This document shows positions 16,717-25,320 of a stretch of DNA of 64,000 bases, in pieces. The notes beneath the pieces were generated by a model. It saw only the letters and a list, made by a program, of their open reading frames with translations. It did no database searches and was not told the DNA's origin. Made by a program: the position numbers and the translations under genes. The first letter of the stretch is position 1. Each line of letters starts with the position of its first letter. The DNA comes from Halobacillus fulvus (lineage in GTDB: Bacteria > Bacillota > Bacilli > Bacillales > Halobacillaceae): NCBI GenBank assembly GCA_004078665.1, contig SCFO01000003.1:241209-305208 (forward strand), in the 5' to 3' direction.

Positions 16717-18636
16717 TTGAATCAGAGAACATTTGAAACACTTGAATATAATGAAATCTTGAACACAGTGAGCGAATTTGCTTTAACGAAAGAGGGAAAG
16801 GAGACGATTCGACAGTGGAAGCCAATCAATAATAAGAAGCAGCTGGTTCATCAGCAGAACGAACTTAAGGAGGCCATTGCTATTTTGAATCAGAGCGGAA
16901 GTGTGCCAATCCACACTTTGGATGACGTCTCCGCAATGTTAGAACAAGGAAAAAAGGGGATGTTCATTCGTCCGCAGCAATTTTCAGACTTGATTTCTTT
17001 TTTAGAGCATTGTACAAAGCTGAAGCGTTTTATGAAGCAAAAAGAGTTCGTAGCGCCCATGATTTTTGCCTATGCCTGGTCGATTGCGGATTTGACGAAT
17101 CTGGAAGAAGAGGTTGCCTCGACAATCAGATATGGTCAAATTGATGATCAAGCGTCTAAAGAATTGGCCCGGACCCGCAAACAAATCAGGATCATCGAGG
17201 GGCGAATAAAGGAAAAACTAGAGTCGCTCGCTAGGAAATATAAGACCCTAATGCAGGAGTCTCATCCTGTTTTGAAAAATGAACGTTACACATTGCCTAT
17301 CCGACGTGAAAACCGGAGAAAAGTGAAAGGAACAGTAGTGGATCAGTCTTCCTCAGGAGCTACTGTTTTTATCGAACCAGAAGCGATGACGTCGCTACAG
17401 GAAGAACTTTACCTGTTGAAAGTAAGCGAAGAGACTGAAATGGAGAATATTCTTTATACGTTGACAGGGGAAGTTTTAGCTCATGAACAAGAACTGAATC
17501 TCGCAATTGAAACGATGCATCATTATGACATCCTTTTTGCCAAAGCGAAATATAGCCGTTCGATTAGAGGGAGTGAGCCTGCTTTTTCTAATGACTTTTC
17601 TATTCGTCTGCTTAAAGCTAGGCATCCTCTTTTGATGGAAGAAGCTGTTCCCTTAACCGTGGAGCTTGGAGCAGATGATCAGGCATTATTGATTACAGGT
17701 CCGAATACAGGCGGCAAGACCGTGACATTGAAAACGGTTGGACTACTTGCTTTAATGGCGCAGACGGGACTTCATATTCCAGCGGATCCTGGAAGCGAAC
17801 TCCCTATTTTCCAGCATGTTTTCGTCGATATTGGAGATGGTCAGAGTATTGAACAAAATTTAAGTACGTTCAGTTCACGACTTGTCAATTTAATTAATAT
17901 TTTACGTGAAGCTAATGACCACTCGCTTCTTCTGCTCGATGAAATCGGATCAGGAACAGACCCAGGAGAAGGGATGGGGCTCGCCACAGCGATTCTTGAC
18001 CAGCTTGCAACTAAAGGATCGACGATTTTTGCGACGACACATTATAGTGAAATGAAGCAGTATGCAGAAGAGAAACCTGGCTTTTTAAATGGAGCGATGG
18101 AGTTTGATCTCGATACGTTAAAGCCTACTTATAGGCTGCAGATCGGGGAAACTGGAAAGAGTCAGGCCTTTGCCGTTGCACATAAATTAGGTCTACATCC
18201 AGATATTTTAAGCCATGCACATGAGGTCACCTATCGAAAGCCGAAAAGCTTTTCCATCAAAGAAGAAGAGTTGAAAAAAGAAGACTACTGGCGTCAAGTC
18301 ACAACGAATCGGTATGGACGTCAAAAAAGCGAAGGGCAAAAGTCAGAGTCTAAAGTGCAGCTATTTCAAATGGGAGACAATGTGACCATACCTTCAGAGG
18401 ATGAAATAGGAATAATTTACACAGGGCCTGATGAAAAAGGGAATTACCGCGTTCAAGTAAAGGGTGAAAAAAGAACCTATAATCATAAACGATTGAAATT
18501 GTATATATCTCGTGATGAGCTTTATCCGGATGATTATGATTTTGATATCATTTTCAAGTCGAAAGATTATCGAAAAGTGAAAAAGCAGTTGGACCGAAAG
18601 CATGTTGAAGGGCTGATGCTCGACGACGAAGAGTAA
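16717..18636 (+). CDS. MutS2-like ATPase without Smr domain
   Basis: A 639-residue protein of the MutS2 family. The N-terminal 300 residues form the lever/clamp region with a long charged helix; the ABC-type ATPase has Walker A GPNTGGKT (near 328), a signature-like STFSSRL segment and Walker B LLLLDEIGSGTDPGEG (near 404-418). A KOW-like beta domain follows (GDNVTIPSEDEIGIIY... near 550-600). Canonical MutS2 is about 780 residues and ends in an Smr nuclease domain; here that domain is absent. B. subtilis MutS2 splits collided ribosomes, so a ribosome-directed role is possible; a mismatch-repair role is not expected. Start is TTG with TAGGAGG upstream. The structured leader at 16139 may control it. 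Confidence 0.85.
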   Translation: MNQRTFETLEYNEILNTVSEFALTKEGKETIRQWKPINNKKQLVHQQNELKEAIAILNQSGSVPIHTLDDVSAMLEQGKKGMFIRPQQFSDLISFLEHCTKLKRFMKQKEFVAPMIFAYAWSIADLTNLEEEVASTIRYGQIDDQASKELARTRKQIRIIEGRIKEKLESLARKYKTLMQESHPVLKNERYTLPIRRENRRKVKGTVVDQSSSGATVFIEPEAMTSLQEELYLLKVSEETEMENILYTLTGEVLAHEQELNLAIETMHHYDILFAKAKYSRSIRGSEPAFSNDFSIRLLKARHPLLMEEAVPLTVELGADDQALLITGPNTGGKTVTLKTVGLLALMAQTGLHIPADPGSELPIFQHVFVDIGDGQSIEQNLSTFSSRLVNLINILREANDHSLLLLDEIGSGTDPGEGMGLATAILDQLATKGSTIFATTHYSEMKQYAEEKPGFLNGAMEFDLDTLKPTYRLQIGETGKSQAFAVAHKLGLHPDILSHAHEVTYRKPKSFSIKEEELKKEDYWRQVTTNRYGRQKSEGQKSESKVQLFQMGDNVTIPSEDEIGIIYTGPDEKGNYRVQVKGEKRTYNHKRLKLYISRDELYPDDYDFDIIFKSKDYRKVKKQLDRKHVEGLMLDDEE

Positions 18637-18700
18637 TTTCTGGGGTGAACGATCCTCCTCATGCTATGATGAACACAAATAGACCAAAGAGGTGAACATC

Positions 18701-19387
18701 ATGGGCAAACGCACAAAATGGGGAATCGGCGTGATTCTATTTGTCCTCCTCGGCATTTTTGTCGTACCGGAGGCGTATGCCTACTTGACTCAGAGGAATT
18801 ATGAAAGTGAAGCCATTGCAGATAACGAAATTCCGGAAGGGTATGAGGTCGCGACACTTGCAGGAGGATGCTTCTGGTGTATGGAGCCACCGTTCGAAAA
18901 ATTAGAGGGAATTGCCGAAGTTGTATCCGGCTATACGGGCGGTGAACTGGAAAACCCTACGTATGGTGAAGTTTCTTCAGGAAGTACGGACCATATTGAA
19001 GCCGTCCAGGTATATTATGATCCGGACGTGATCACTTATGAACAGGTGTTGGATGTGTTCTGGCGCCAGATCAATCCGACAGATGATGAAGGTCAGTTTG
19101 TAGATAGAGGATACCAATATACGACCGCGATTTTTTATCATAATGAAGATCAAAAGCAGATCGCAGAGCAGTCCAAAGAAGAAATCGCAGCTACCGGTTT
19201 GTTTGACGGCGAAATCGTAACGCCGATCCGCGAAGCGGAAACCTTCTACAGAGCAGAGGAGTATCATCAGGATTATTATAAGAAAAATGAATTCCGTTAC
19301 GATTATTACCGCGGAAATTCCGGTCGTGACGACTACCTGAACCAAATCTGGAACGACCAACCAGAACTTGATTTACCACAAAAATAA
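18701..19387 (+). CDS. msrA: Peptide methionine-S-sulfoxide reductase MsrA, membrane-anchored
   Basis: A 228-residue MsrA that reduces the S-epimer of methionine sulfoxide in proteins. The catalytic cysteine lies in GGCFWCMEPPFEK near residue 55, and VVSGYTGG, YGEVSSGSTDHIEAVQVYYDP are family hallmarks. Unlike cytosolic MsrA it has an N-terminal hydrophobic segment (residues 8-27), so it probably faces outward from the membrane or is secreted. The ATG at 18701 is chosen (GAGGTG 7 bases before) over the GTG at 18692. No MsrB domain is fused. Confidence 0.92.
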   Translation: MGKRTKWGIGVILFVLLGIFVVPEAYAYLTQRNYESEAIADNEIPEGYEVATLAGGCFWCMEPPFEKLEGIAEVVSGYTGGELENPTYGEVSSGSTDHIEAVQVYYDPDVITYEQVLDVFWRQINPTDDEGQFVDRGYQYTTAIFYHNEDQKQIAEQSKEEIAATGLFDGEIVTPIREAETFYRAEEYHQDYYKKNEFRYDYYRGNSGRDDYLNQIWNDQPELDLPQK

Positions 19388-19410
19388 ATGGCCACTCAAC
19401 AGTTCGTGAA

Positions 19411-19583
19411 GTTTCCGTTTTTCGTGACAGAGCTAGGAGGGGCGGGAAATTACTCGCTTTCCATGGGCGGGCGCTGAGCTTCCTCGGGCTAAGGCCCTGT
19501 GGGATCTCAGCCTGCCCTTTCCTTCCCATAGGAGTCTCGCAATTTCCCGCCCCTCCTTCCCGGAATAGGTGAACGGAAACACC
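19411..19583 (+). repeat. Palindromic intergenic repeat, copy 4 (full length)
   Basis: Full copy: GTTTCCGTT/AACGGAAAC outside, GGAGGGGCGGGAAAT/ATTTCCCGCCCCTCC next, GGGCGGGCGCTGAG/CTCAGCCTGCCC within, tip GGGCtaaGGCCC. It begins about 20 bases after the msrA stop. Confidence 0.93.
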
Positions 19584-19694
19584 ATTTATTGAATGAGTGG
19601 TGGTTGAAATACAAATTCCTGTAAAGTTAGTCCTGTTATTAGTGGGGCTCTTGTTACAGTCTGAACCATAGCTTGATCCATAACGTTAGGACAC

Positions 19695-19733
19695 AAAACA
19701 CCCCTTCGCTTAACCTAAGCGAAGGGGTGTTTT
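19695..19733 (-). terminator. Strong terminator after the 42-codon gene
   Basis: AAAACACCCCTTCGCTTA pairs perfectly with TAAGCGAAGGGGTGTTTT around a 3-base loop. A-rich side on the plus strand gives a T tract on the minus strand. Confidence 0.9.
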
Positions 19734-19743
19734 AGCTTTGCTA

Positions 19744-19872
19744 TCAGTACTGCTCTGACTCTTGTGGAATCGTTGGATTGGCATCCACATCCGTGTCCAT
19801 ATTCGTATATCCGACAAATCCGAAACCAACAGCAATCATCAACAATACAGCGAAAAGAAATTTTCTCATCAT
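19744..19872 (-). CDS. 42-residue exported or membrane-anchored peptide
   Basis: A small ORF beginning MMRKFLFAVLLMIAVGFGF, that is, two basic residues and a hydrophobic helix of about 18 residues, followed by an acidic polar tail (NMDTDVDANPTIPQESEQY). It could be a signal-anchored peptide or a small secreted peptide. A perfect terminator stands 11 bases beyond its stop. The ribosome site is poor (GGGGGCC). No family recognised. Confidence 0.5.
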   Translation of the reverse strand: MMRKFLFAVLLMIAVGFGFVGYTNMDTDVDANPTIPQESEQY

Positions 19873-20014
19873 CTGGCCCCCATAACGTTCAAAAGCCGAC
19901 AAATTTTGTTAAATTCCGAAGAAAATCTGTCGTATTTTCTTCTAGTTTGTCGTTTTTTGCTCACTTCTTTCATTGTACTGATGATTTCCTGCAATTTCAA
20001 GATAATAAGGACAA

Positions 20015-20329
20015 TCAGGATACGAGTTTTAGACCAATGACTCCTGAGATGATACAGACGATAAATAGAATTCGTTTAGGATTCGCGCGCTCCTTGAAGA
20101 AAAAGATGCCGAGCAGGACCGTTCCTGCCGATCCGATTCCTGTCCAAATGGCATAGGCCGTTCCGATCGGAAGATCAACCAAAGATAGGGAAAGGAAGTA
20201 AAAGCTGATTCCGCCAGCTATGATAGCGAAAATAGTGGGAACCAGCTTCTTGAACCCGTCCGATAATTTCAGAAAAAGCATCGCCGTCATTTCTCCAGCT
20301 CCTGCCACTAATAAAAAGATCCATGCCAT
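20015..20329 (-). CDS. SMR-family transporter subunit, YvdR-like
   Basis: A 104-residue four-helix transporter of the small multidrug resistance family. The conserved membrane glutamate is in helix 1 (VAGAGEMTAM, E13), and PIGTAYAIWTGIGSAGTVLLGI (near 55-76) is the SMR signature. It is the second gene of an SMR pair; such pairs form heterodimers for efflux of cations. AAAGGAGG precedes the ATG and it starts 3 bases after the partner's stop. The order TetR-SMR-SMR is that of B. subtilis yvdTSR. Confidence 0.88.
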   Translation of the reverse strand: MAWIFLLVAGAGEMTAMLFLKLSDGFKKLVPTIFAIIAGGISFYFLSLSLVDLPIGTAYAIWTGIGSAGTVLLGIFFFKERANPKRILFIVCIISGVIGLKLVS

Positions 20330-20332
20330 TGG

Positions 20333-20674
20333 TTAGGCCTCCTTTGTTTTCGCCTGTTCAGCGTCCGTCATTTTCAAGCCAATGATTCCTGTAATCAGCA
20401 ACGTAATAAATAGGATTTTTCCTATTCCACCGCCATCTCCGAGAAAAACCATTCCGATTAAGGCCGTCCCCACAGCTCCTATTCCTGTGAAAGCAGCGTA
20501 TCCTGTACCCACATCAATTTCTTTCAATGCTTTCGTGAAAAAGGCAAAGCTTATAAAAATGAAAAGAACGGTGACGGCAGAAATAATCGGACGGGAGAAA
20601 CCCTCCGAAAGCTTCAAGCCGACCGCCCATCCGATTTCAAAGAATGAACCGATCAATAAATATACCCATGCCAT
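20333..20674 (-). CDS. SMR-family transporter subunit, YvdS-like
   Basis: A 113-residue partner of the preceding SMR protein, with four membrane helices, the helix-1 glutamate (IGSFFEIGWAVGLK, E13) and VGTGYAAFTGIGAVGTALIG near residue 57. It has an additional cytoplasmic C-terminal tail (DAEQAKTKEA), as is usual for one member of paired SMR proteins. The ATG at 20674 has GAGGAGGC upstream and lies 2 bases after the TetR stop; the longer frame upstream overlaps the regulator gene and is rejected. Confidence 0.88.
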   Translation of the reverse strand: MAWVYLLIGSFFEIGWAVGLKLSEGFSRPIISAVTVLFIFISFAFFTKALKEIDVGTGYAAFTGIGAVGTALIGMVFLGDGGGIGKILFITLLITGIIGLKMTDAEQAKTKEA

Positions 20675-20676
20675 AG

Positions 20677-21273
20677 TTATGCCTCCTCTGGATGTCTGAT
20701 TCCAAGCCAGAAAATTTCCCAACTGGCTTTTTTTCGTTCGTTTAAAATATCTGTATCGTAGAAATTCTCTTCTAAAAACAATCCATCAATCAACGTGTAA
20801 AAAGCACTTGTCAACATTGGAACAGGAAGCTTTCTAAGCTTTCCTTCTTCTATGCCTTTCTCAAAGACCGGGATGAGCGAGTTCGTGAGCGTATCCTCCA
20901 CACGCAGAAAAGCTTTCTTAATTTCATCCGAAAAGTTTTCAGGAGGGAAGAACGTGACCCTTTTAAAGAACATCCCCTCTGTTGAAGTTGTCATATAATC
21001 CAAGTAAATGTCGTAAAAGTCATGGAGCTGGTCCTCGATGGAATCCTGATTGAGCTCAGATCCCTTTTGTTCGAAAAACTGAATCTGCCGCTTCACGACT
21101 TCATCAAGAACTTCAAAAAAAATCGCTTCTTTATTGGAGAAATGATTATATAAGGACGGCTTTTTAATGCCGACCGCTTTTGCTATATGAGCTAAACTTG
21201 TATTTTCGTATCCATGGTGCGCGAATAAATTTAAAGCTTCTTCTAACACTTGCTGTTTCGTCATTTTGTTCAC
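20677..21273 (-). CDS. TetR/AcrR-family regulator, YvdT-like
   Basis: A 198-residue repressor. The N-terminal helix-turn-helix is clear (LFAHHGYENTSLAHIAKAVGIKKPSLYNHFSNKE, residues about 17-50), followed by an all-helical ligand domain. It is the first gene of an operon with two SMR transporter genes and should repress that operon until it binds an inducer, probably a cationic compound. GAGGTGA stands before the ATG, and a palindrome suited to a TetR protein lies 14 bases upstream. Confidence 0.9.
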   Translation of the reverse strand: MNKMTKQQVLEEALNLFAHHGYENTSLAHIAKAVGIKKPSLYNHFSNKEAIFFEVLDEVVKRQIQFFEQKGSELNQDSIEDQLHDFYDIYLDYMTTSTEGMFFKRVTFFPPENFSDEIKKAFLRVEDTLTNSLIPVFEKGIEEGKLRKLPVPMLTSAFYTLIDGLFLEENFYDTDILNERKKASWEIFWLGIRHPEEA

Positions 21274-21286
21274 CTCTAATCAACTA

Positions 21287-21302
21287 ACTAACGTTTGTTA
21301 GT
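21287..21302. promoter_or_regulatory. Putative TetR-type operator
   Basis: Perfect palindrome ACTAAC-GTTT-GTTAGT allowing a 4-base centre, just upstream of the TetR gene start. Placement fits autorepression of the tetR-SMR operon. Confidence 0.6.
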
Positions 21303-21434
21303 CTCATTCTATCATCAAAAAATCCGGTTTGTCCAGTCCGAGAATTCGACACGTTTAGTCAAAAGCGAAGTGGGGAATATATATATTACTTGTTCTCATT
21401 AATTTTTTGATTTTTCACAGAAGGAGCTGGGTCG

Positions 21435-21641
21435 GTGAATAAGTTCAGACTGGATCGCTACGAAGGAATGTACGCTATCTTAATCCAGGAAGATGCTTTC
21501 GGAAATGAAGTTTCTGTACTGAAAGATCGTTTGATTTCCTTTGTGAAACCGGGAGATACTTTGTCAATCGATTTTGATGCTATCGGAAATTTGAAGCATG
21601 TAGAGATCATATCCCCTCAGGATAAGATGGAAAAGGCATGA
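21435..21641 (+). CDS. Small DUF3006-like protein
   Basis: A 68-residue protein that begins FRLDRYEGMYAILIQEDAFG and has FVKPGDTLSIDFD in the second half; this matches the DRFEGxxAVL...GD pattern of DUF3006, a small beta-rich domain without known function. The start is GTG with GAAGGAG about 9 bases upstream. It diverges from the TetR operon and has its own terminator. Confidence 0.65.
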   Translation: MNKFRLDRYEGMYAILIQEDAFGNEVSVLKDRLISFVKPGDTLSIDFDAIGNLKHVEIISPQDKMEKA

Positions 21642-21642
21642 T

Positions 21643-21682
21643 AAAAACGTCTGGAGATCATATATGGTCTCTGGGCGTTTTT
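21643..21682 (+). terminator. Terminator of the DUF3006-like gene
   Basis: AAAACG-TC-GGAGA pairs with TCTC-GG-CGTTTT with internal mismatches, followed by T residues. Confidence 0.7.
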
Positions 21683-21749
21683 ATGTGGTGACCCTTCTTC
21701 TACTTTTGATATAATACAAACAAACGTTCTTTGAGAGGAAGGAATCGCT

Positions 21750-23903
21750 ATGGAAGAATTACTGAATGGACTCAATCAGGCTCAAGCGGAAGCTGTGGTT
21801 TCTACGGAGGGATACATACGTGTGATTGCAGGTGCAGGCTCTGGAAAAACACGTGCCCTCACACATCGTTATGCATTTATCGTCAATGAGCTCGGACTGG
21901 ATCCTTCTAATATTCTTTCCGTGACGTTTACGAATAAAGCCGCCCACGAAATGAGACGAAGAGTGAAGAAACTGGTAGGGGGTGAACAGGACACTGGGTT
22001 CATTACGACCTATCACGGTTTCTGTGTCCGTGTATTGAGGGAAGATATCCACAGGATGTTCTATCCGAAAAACTTTATCATACTCGACGTCGAGGACCAG
22101 AAGATTCTGCTCCGCGAAATTTTTGAGGAAATGGACTTGAAGATGAACGATAAAACGTTCAAGCGGATTCTAAATAAAATTGGAGTCTTGAAAGGAAACA
22201 CGCATTACGTCCAACAAATGATCATGCGCGGACAAATGCCTTCTGTCGACGACGCGGGGGATATGGACAGCCAGATCATCCAGCGCTATTTGAAAAAGCA
22301 GAAAAGGGTGTATGGGCTTGATTTTGATGATTTAATGAACTTCGTTTTTGTGTTATTTGACCAGTACAAAGAAGTGTTGGAAAAATGGCAGGACCGTTTG
22401 TTTTATATTCAGGTGGATGAGTTTCAAGACAGCAGTCTGAAGCAGTTTGAGTTGGTGAAGATGCTGTCGGAGAAGCATGGCAACCTGTTCGTAGTAGGGG
22501 ATCCCGATCAGACGATTTATGAATGGCGCGGGGCGGACCCGAAGTATATGGTCGATTTTGATTCGTTTTTCCCTGAAGCGGAGACGATTTTTCTGAATCA
22601 AAATTATCGATCTACACCGGAAATTCTCTCGTTAGGGAACGCACTGATTCAAAATAATTATTTTCGTGTGGAAAAAGATATGGTCACCGAAAATCCAGCA
22701 GGCGTGAAGGTCGTTCATTTCCATGGCAAAAATGAGCAGGAGGAAGCGAAGTGGGCGGTGAAGCGGATGATGGAGATTGTGGAGTCTCAAGGCGCGAGCT
22801 TCAAGGATATCGCCGTTTTATACAGAGCGAACTATTTATCGCGCTTTATCGAACAAGAGCTGATCCATCATAATATTGAGTACACGATTTTTGGCGGGTT
22901 CAAATTTTTCGACCGAATGGAAATCAAGGATGCTCTGGCTCACTTGCGCATGATTGCGTTTGGAGATGATCTCTCCTTCTCCCGGATCGTCAACGTTCCG
23001 AAGCGACAAATCGGAAAAAAGCGGATGGCATTTTTAAGAGAAAAGGCGGAAACCGACGGGCTGACTTTGTACGAGACGTTGAAAAAGTATGTGGATCATG
23101 AGCGACTCCGGCGGACAGGAGCGGCAGACTTTATCAACGCAATCGAAAAGCTGAAAGAACGTCGAGGGCAGTTACGGGTATCGGAGCTTCTACAGGAAGC
23201 CCTACAGATGACCGGTTATGAAGCGTATCGCCGTGAAGATGGGGATCAGGAGAGGTTAGATAATCTGACAGAGTTTCTGCATTCCATTGTCCAGTATGAA
23301 CAGACGCTTGGGGAAGATATCGACTTGGATGAATATTTGCAGATGATTTCATTATATACGGATCATGACCGAGACGATCAAATCGATTCAGTGAAGCTGA
23401 TGACAATCCATACAGCCAAAGGGCTGGAGTTTCCTTATGTATTTGTCGTCGGAATGACAGAAAGCATCCTGCCGAATGTCCGGGCATTGAGGGAACGAAA
23501 AGAGCGTGCGCTGGAAGAGGAGAGGCGCCTTGCCTATGTAGCCGTCACAAGGGCCGAAAAAGAACTTTATCTGACGGAGTCGGAAGGGTTTCAAAATGGT
23601 GGTCAGAAGAAGTATCCGTCACGATTCATTTTTGAGGTCGAGGAAGATCTATATGAGCGGATCGGAGATCTTGATGAGGCGCTGATTGAGGAAGCGAAAG
23701 ACTACATCCGAGCGTCTCACCGACAGCAGGAATTAAAATCCGAGACTGGCTTTTCAAAAGGGACGCGAGTACGTCATCCTGTTTTTGGAGAAGGAACTAT
23801 TGAAGCTATCGATGAAAAGAAAAACTCCTATCATGTCTTTTTCGATCAGATGAAAGCACCAAGACCAATCAGCCGCAACTTTAAAAAGCTTGAAAAACTA
23901 TAG
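21750..23903 (+). CDS. UvrD/PcrA-like superfamily 1A helicase (YjcD-like)
   Basis: A 717-residue 3'-5' DNA helicase. All SF1A motifs are visible: GAGSGKTRA (motif I, near 29), VDEFQDSS (II, near 222), GDPDQTIYEWRGA (III, near 250), LNQNYRST (IV), LMTIHTAKGLEFPYVFVVG (V, near 550) and YVAVTRAEKELYL (VI, near 594). The C-terminal GTRVRHPVFGEGTIEAI segment is the Tudor-like domain that in PcrA contacts RNA polymerase. It is shorter than PcrA and not next to ligA, so a second UvrD-like helicase of the YjcD type is the better call. GAGAGGAAGG precedes the ATG. Confidence 0.88.
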   Translation: MEELLNGLNQAQAEAVVSTEGYIRVIAGAGSGKTRALTHRYAFIVNELGLDPSNILSVTFTNKAAHEMRRRVKKLVGGEQDTGFITTYHGFCVRVLREDIHRMFYPKNFIILDVEDQKILLREIFEEMDLKMNDKTFKRILNKIGVLKGNTHYVQQMIMRGQMPSVDDAGDMDSQIIQRYLKKQKRVYGLDFDDLMNFVFVLFDQYKEVLEKWQDRLFYIQVDEFQDSSLKQFELVKMLSEKHGNLFVVGDPDQTIYEWRGADPKYMVDFDSFFPEAETIFLNQNYRSTPEILSLGNALIQNNYFRVEKDMVTENPAGVKVVHFHGKNEQEEAKWAVKRMMEIVESQGASFKDIAVLYRANYLSRFIEQELIHHNIEYTIFGGFKFFDRMEIKDALAHLRMIAFGDDLSFSRIVNVPKRQIGKKRMAFLREKAETDGLTLYETLKKYVDHERLRRTGAADFINAIEKLKERRGQLRVSELLQEALQMTGYEAYRREDGDQERLDNLTEFLHSIVQYEQTLGEDIDLDEYLQMISLYTDHDRDDQIDSVKLMTIHTAKGLEFPYVFVVGMTESILPNVRALRERKERALEEERRLAYVAVTRAEKELYLTESEGFQNGGQKKYPSRFIFEVEEDLYERIGDLDEALIEEAKDYIRASHRQQELKSETGFSKGTRVRHPVFGEGTIEAIDEKKNSYHVFFDQMKAPRPISRNFKKLEKL

Positions 23904-23907
23904 AATT

Positions 23908-23936
23908 AAAAAAAGCCGCTCTGAGCGGCTTTTTTA
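23908..23936. terminator. Bidirectional terminator
   Basis: AAAAAAGCCGCTC and GAGCGGCTTTTTT with a short loop, between the convergent helicase and lipoprotein genes. Confidence 0.9.
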
Positions 23937-24419
23937 TGTGGCATTCGCGATGTCGACAGCTTGTTGGGCTGGTGTTTGCTCTTCTGATGGTTCATTGTTT
24001 ACGAATTCAACCTGATAGACAACATCCAGATCACTGTTATACCACTCGACAAATGCTTGCTCTCCTTCATCTTCAACTCCGGCAACGGCTCCGTTATTCA
24101 ATGGAACCTGAAGTTCTGTTTCTCTTAAGATGTTTTCGGGGGAGAATATGGTTGTCACCGTCAGTTCCTGTGCATCTGAACTGGGAACATAACGGACGGT
24201 CACTTGATTGTCTCCCGTCGAAGCTTCAACGGAATCGACGACGAAAGGAAGCTCGTGGGGAAGACCGATTTTTTCCTGTTCTTCTGCAGAAAAGGTATCG
24301 ATCGGTTCACCGAACGAATCCGGATACTCCTCCTTCAAATCTTCCAATCCAAGCGATGCAGAAGAACATCCTGCTAAGAATAGAAGCAGGAAGGCTGCAA
24401 AAACTACTATTTTCTTCAT
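23934..24419 (-). CDS. Putative lipoprotein, unknown
   Basis: A 161-residue protein with an N-terminal signal (KKIVVFAAFLLLFLAGC) whose lipobox cysteine is residue 18; the rest is acidic and mostly beta by appearance, with a stretch on DNQVTVRYVPS and a C-terminal VVYQVEFVNNE. No family is recognised. It is probably tethered to the outer face of the membrane. The ribosome site is moderate (GGGAGTGAG). It stands alone. Confidence 0.65.
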   Translation of the reverse strand: MKKIVVFAAFLLLFLAGCSSASLGLEDLKEEYPDSFGEPIDTFSAEEQEKIGLPHELPFVVDSVEASTGDNQVTVRYVPSSDAQELTVTTIFSPENILRETELQVPLNNGAVAGVEDEGEQAFVEWYNSDLDVVYQVEFVNNEPSEEQTPAQQAVDIANAT

Positions 24420-24665
24420 CTAAGACTTCTCACTCCCTGCCTAAGTCAGAGACTTTGTTCGTAAGTGATCGATAACAAAGCCAAGTCAAATATACCCTCC
24501 TCATTTTACCAGACATTGAAAATGAAAAAAACATGAATGAATTTTATAAAAATTGAAACAAATCCTTTTTTTATTCGTAAATCTTTTATAAGATGAACAT
24601 AACAGACAGAAAAATAAGACGGGTGAAATGACTGAGGGAAAATCAACGAGAAGGAAGGTACAAAG

Positions 24666-25064
24666 ATGGAAACAATCAAGATTCGCTCATTTCAGGAAAG
24701 TGATTTTCAGGCCGTACAGGAGATGAATGCAAAAGAAGGATGGAGTAACCTCGTCGACAAAAATGAGGAAACGCTGTGCGCCTGGCTGAATTCGGAGCCT
24801 GCACTCGTCGCTCTTGATGAAGGGCGTGTCATCGGTTACTTGAGAGGGCTGACAGATGGTACAACAACTTTGTACATATGTGAGCTGCTCGTTCGTGAAG
24901 AGTACCGAAATAAGGGAATCGCAGATCAGCTTGTAGCACTTGCACACGAGTGCTATCCAAGTACGAGAGTGGAAATGCTGGCGACAGGAAGTTCACAAGG
25001 GTATTATGAAAAACAAGGGTACCGTGCGTTTTATGGATTCAGAAAAGCCGCGGAAGAAGTATAA
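24666..25064 (+). CDS. GNAT-family acetyltransferase
   Basis: A 132-residue GNAT protein. The acetyl-CoA pocket is formed by LYICELLVREEYRNKGIADQLVALA (near residues 62-86), with R-x-x-G at EEYRNKG, and the C-terminal GYYEKQGYRAFYGF segment is typical of the fold. GAAGGAAGG stands before the ATG. Single gene with its own terminator; substrate unknown. Confidence 0.85.
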   Translation: METIKIRSFQESDFQAVQEMNAKEGWSNLVDKNEETLCAWLNSEPALVALDEGRVIGYLRGLTDGTTTLYICELLVREEYRNKGIADQLVALAHECYPSTRVEMLATGSSQGYYEKQGYRAFYGFRKAAEEV

Positions 25065-25067
25065 GAG

Positions 25068-25098
25068 AAAGCCTGCAGCTCGACTAGCTGCAGGCTTT
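25068..25098. terminator. Bidirectional terminator
   Basis: AAAGCCTGCAGCT pairs perfectly with AGCTGCAGGCTTT around CGACT; shared by the GNAT gene and the convergent small gene. Confidence 0.9.
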
Positions 25099-25111
25099 TT
25101 TGTGGTCTCTT

Positions 25112-25276
25112 TTACAATTGTTCCATGAAAAGATCATCTGATTCGATGACATATAGCTGTTGGAATTGGGACTTGGCCATGAATTCAATCAATTCTTTTT
25201 CTTTATCAAGCAGTGGACGTTTCAGTTCGGCTTCAAATTCTGCTTCTAAAGATTCATAAAGACTGGAATACGTCAT
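25112..25276 (-). CDS. 54-residue acidic protein, unknown
   Basis: A small soluble protein rich in glutamate and leucine (YSSLYESLEAEFEAELKRP...), likely helical. The ATG at 25276 is chosen for its strong AAGGAG site at good distance; the longer open frame upstream runs into the palindromic repeat and is not credible. No family recognised; the pattern is like small coiled proteins of Bacillus that are annotated as hypothetical. Confidence 0.55.
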   Translation of the reverse strand: MTYSSLYESLEAEFEAELKRPLLDKEKELIEFMAKSQFQQLYVIESDDLFMEQL

Positions 25277-25320
25277 ATTATTTCTCTCCTTATTTAAAAC
25301 GTATTGTTGGTTTGATGTAA

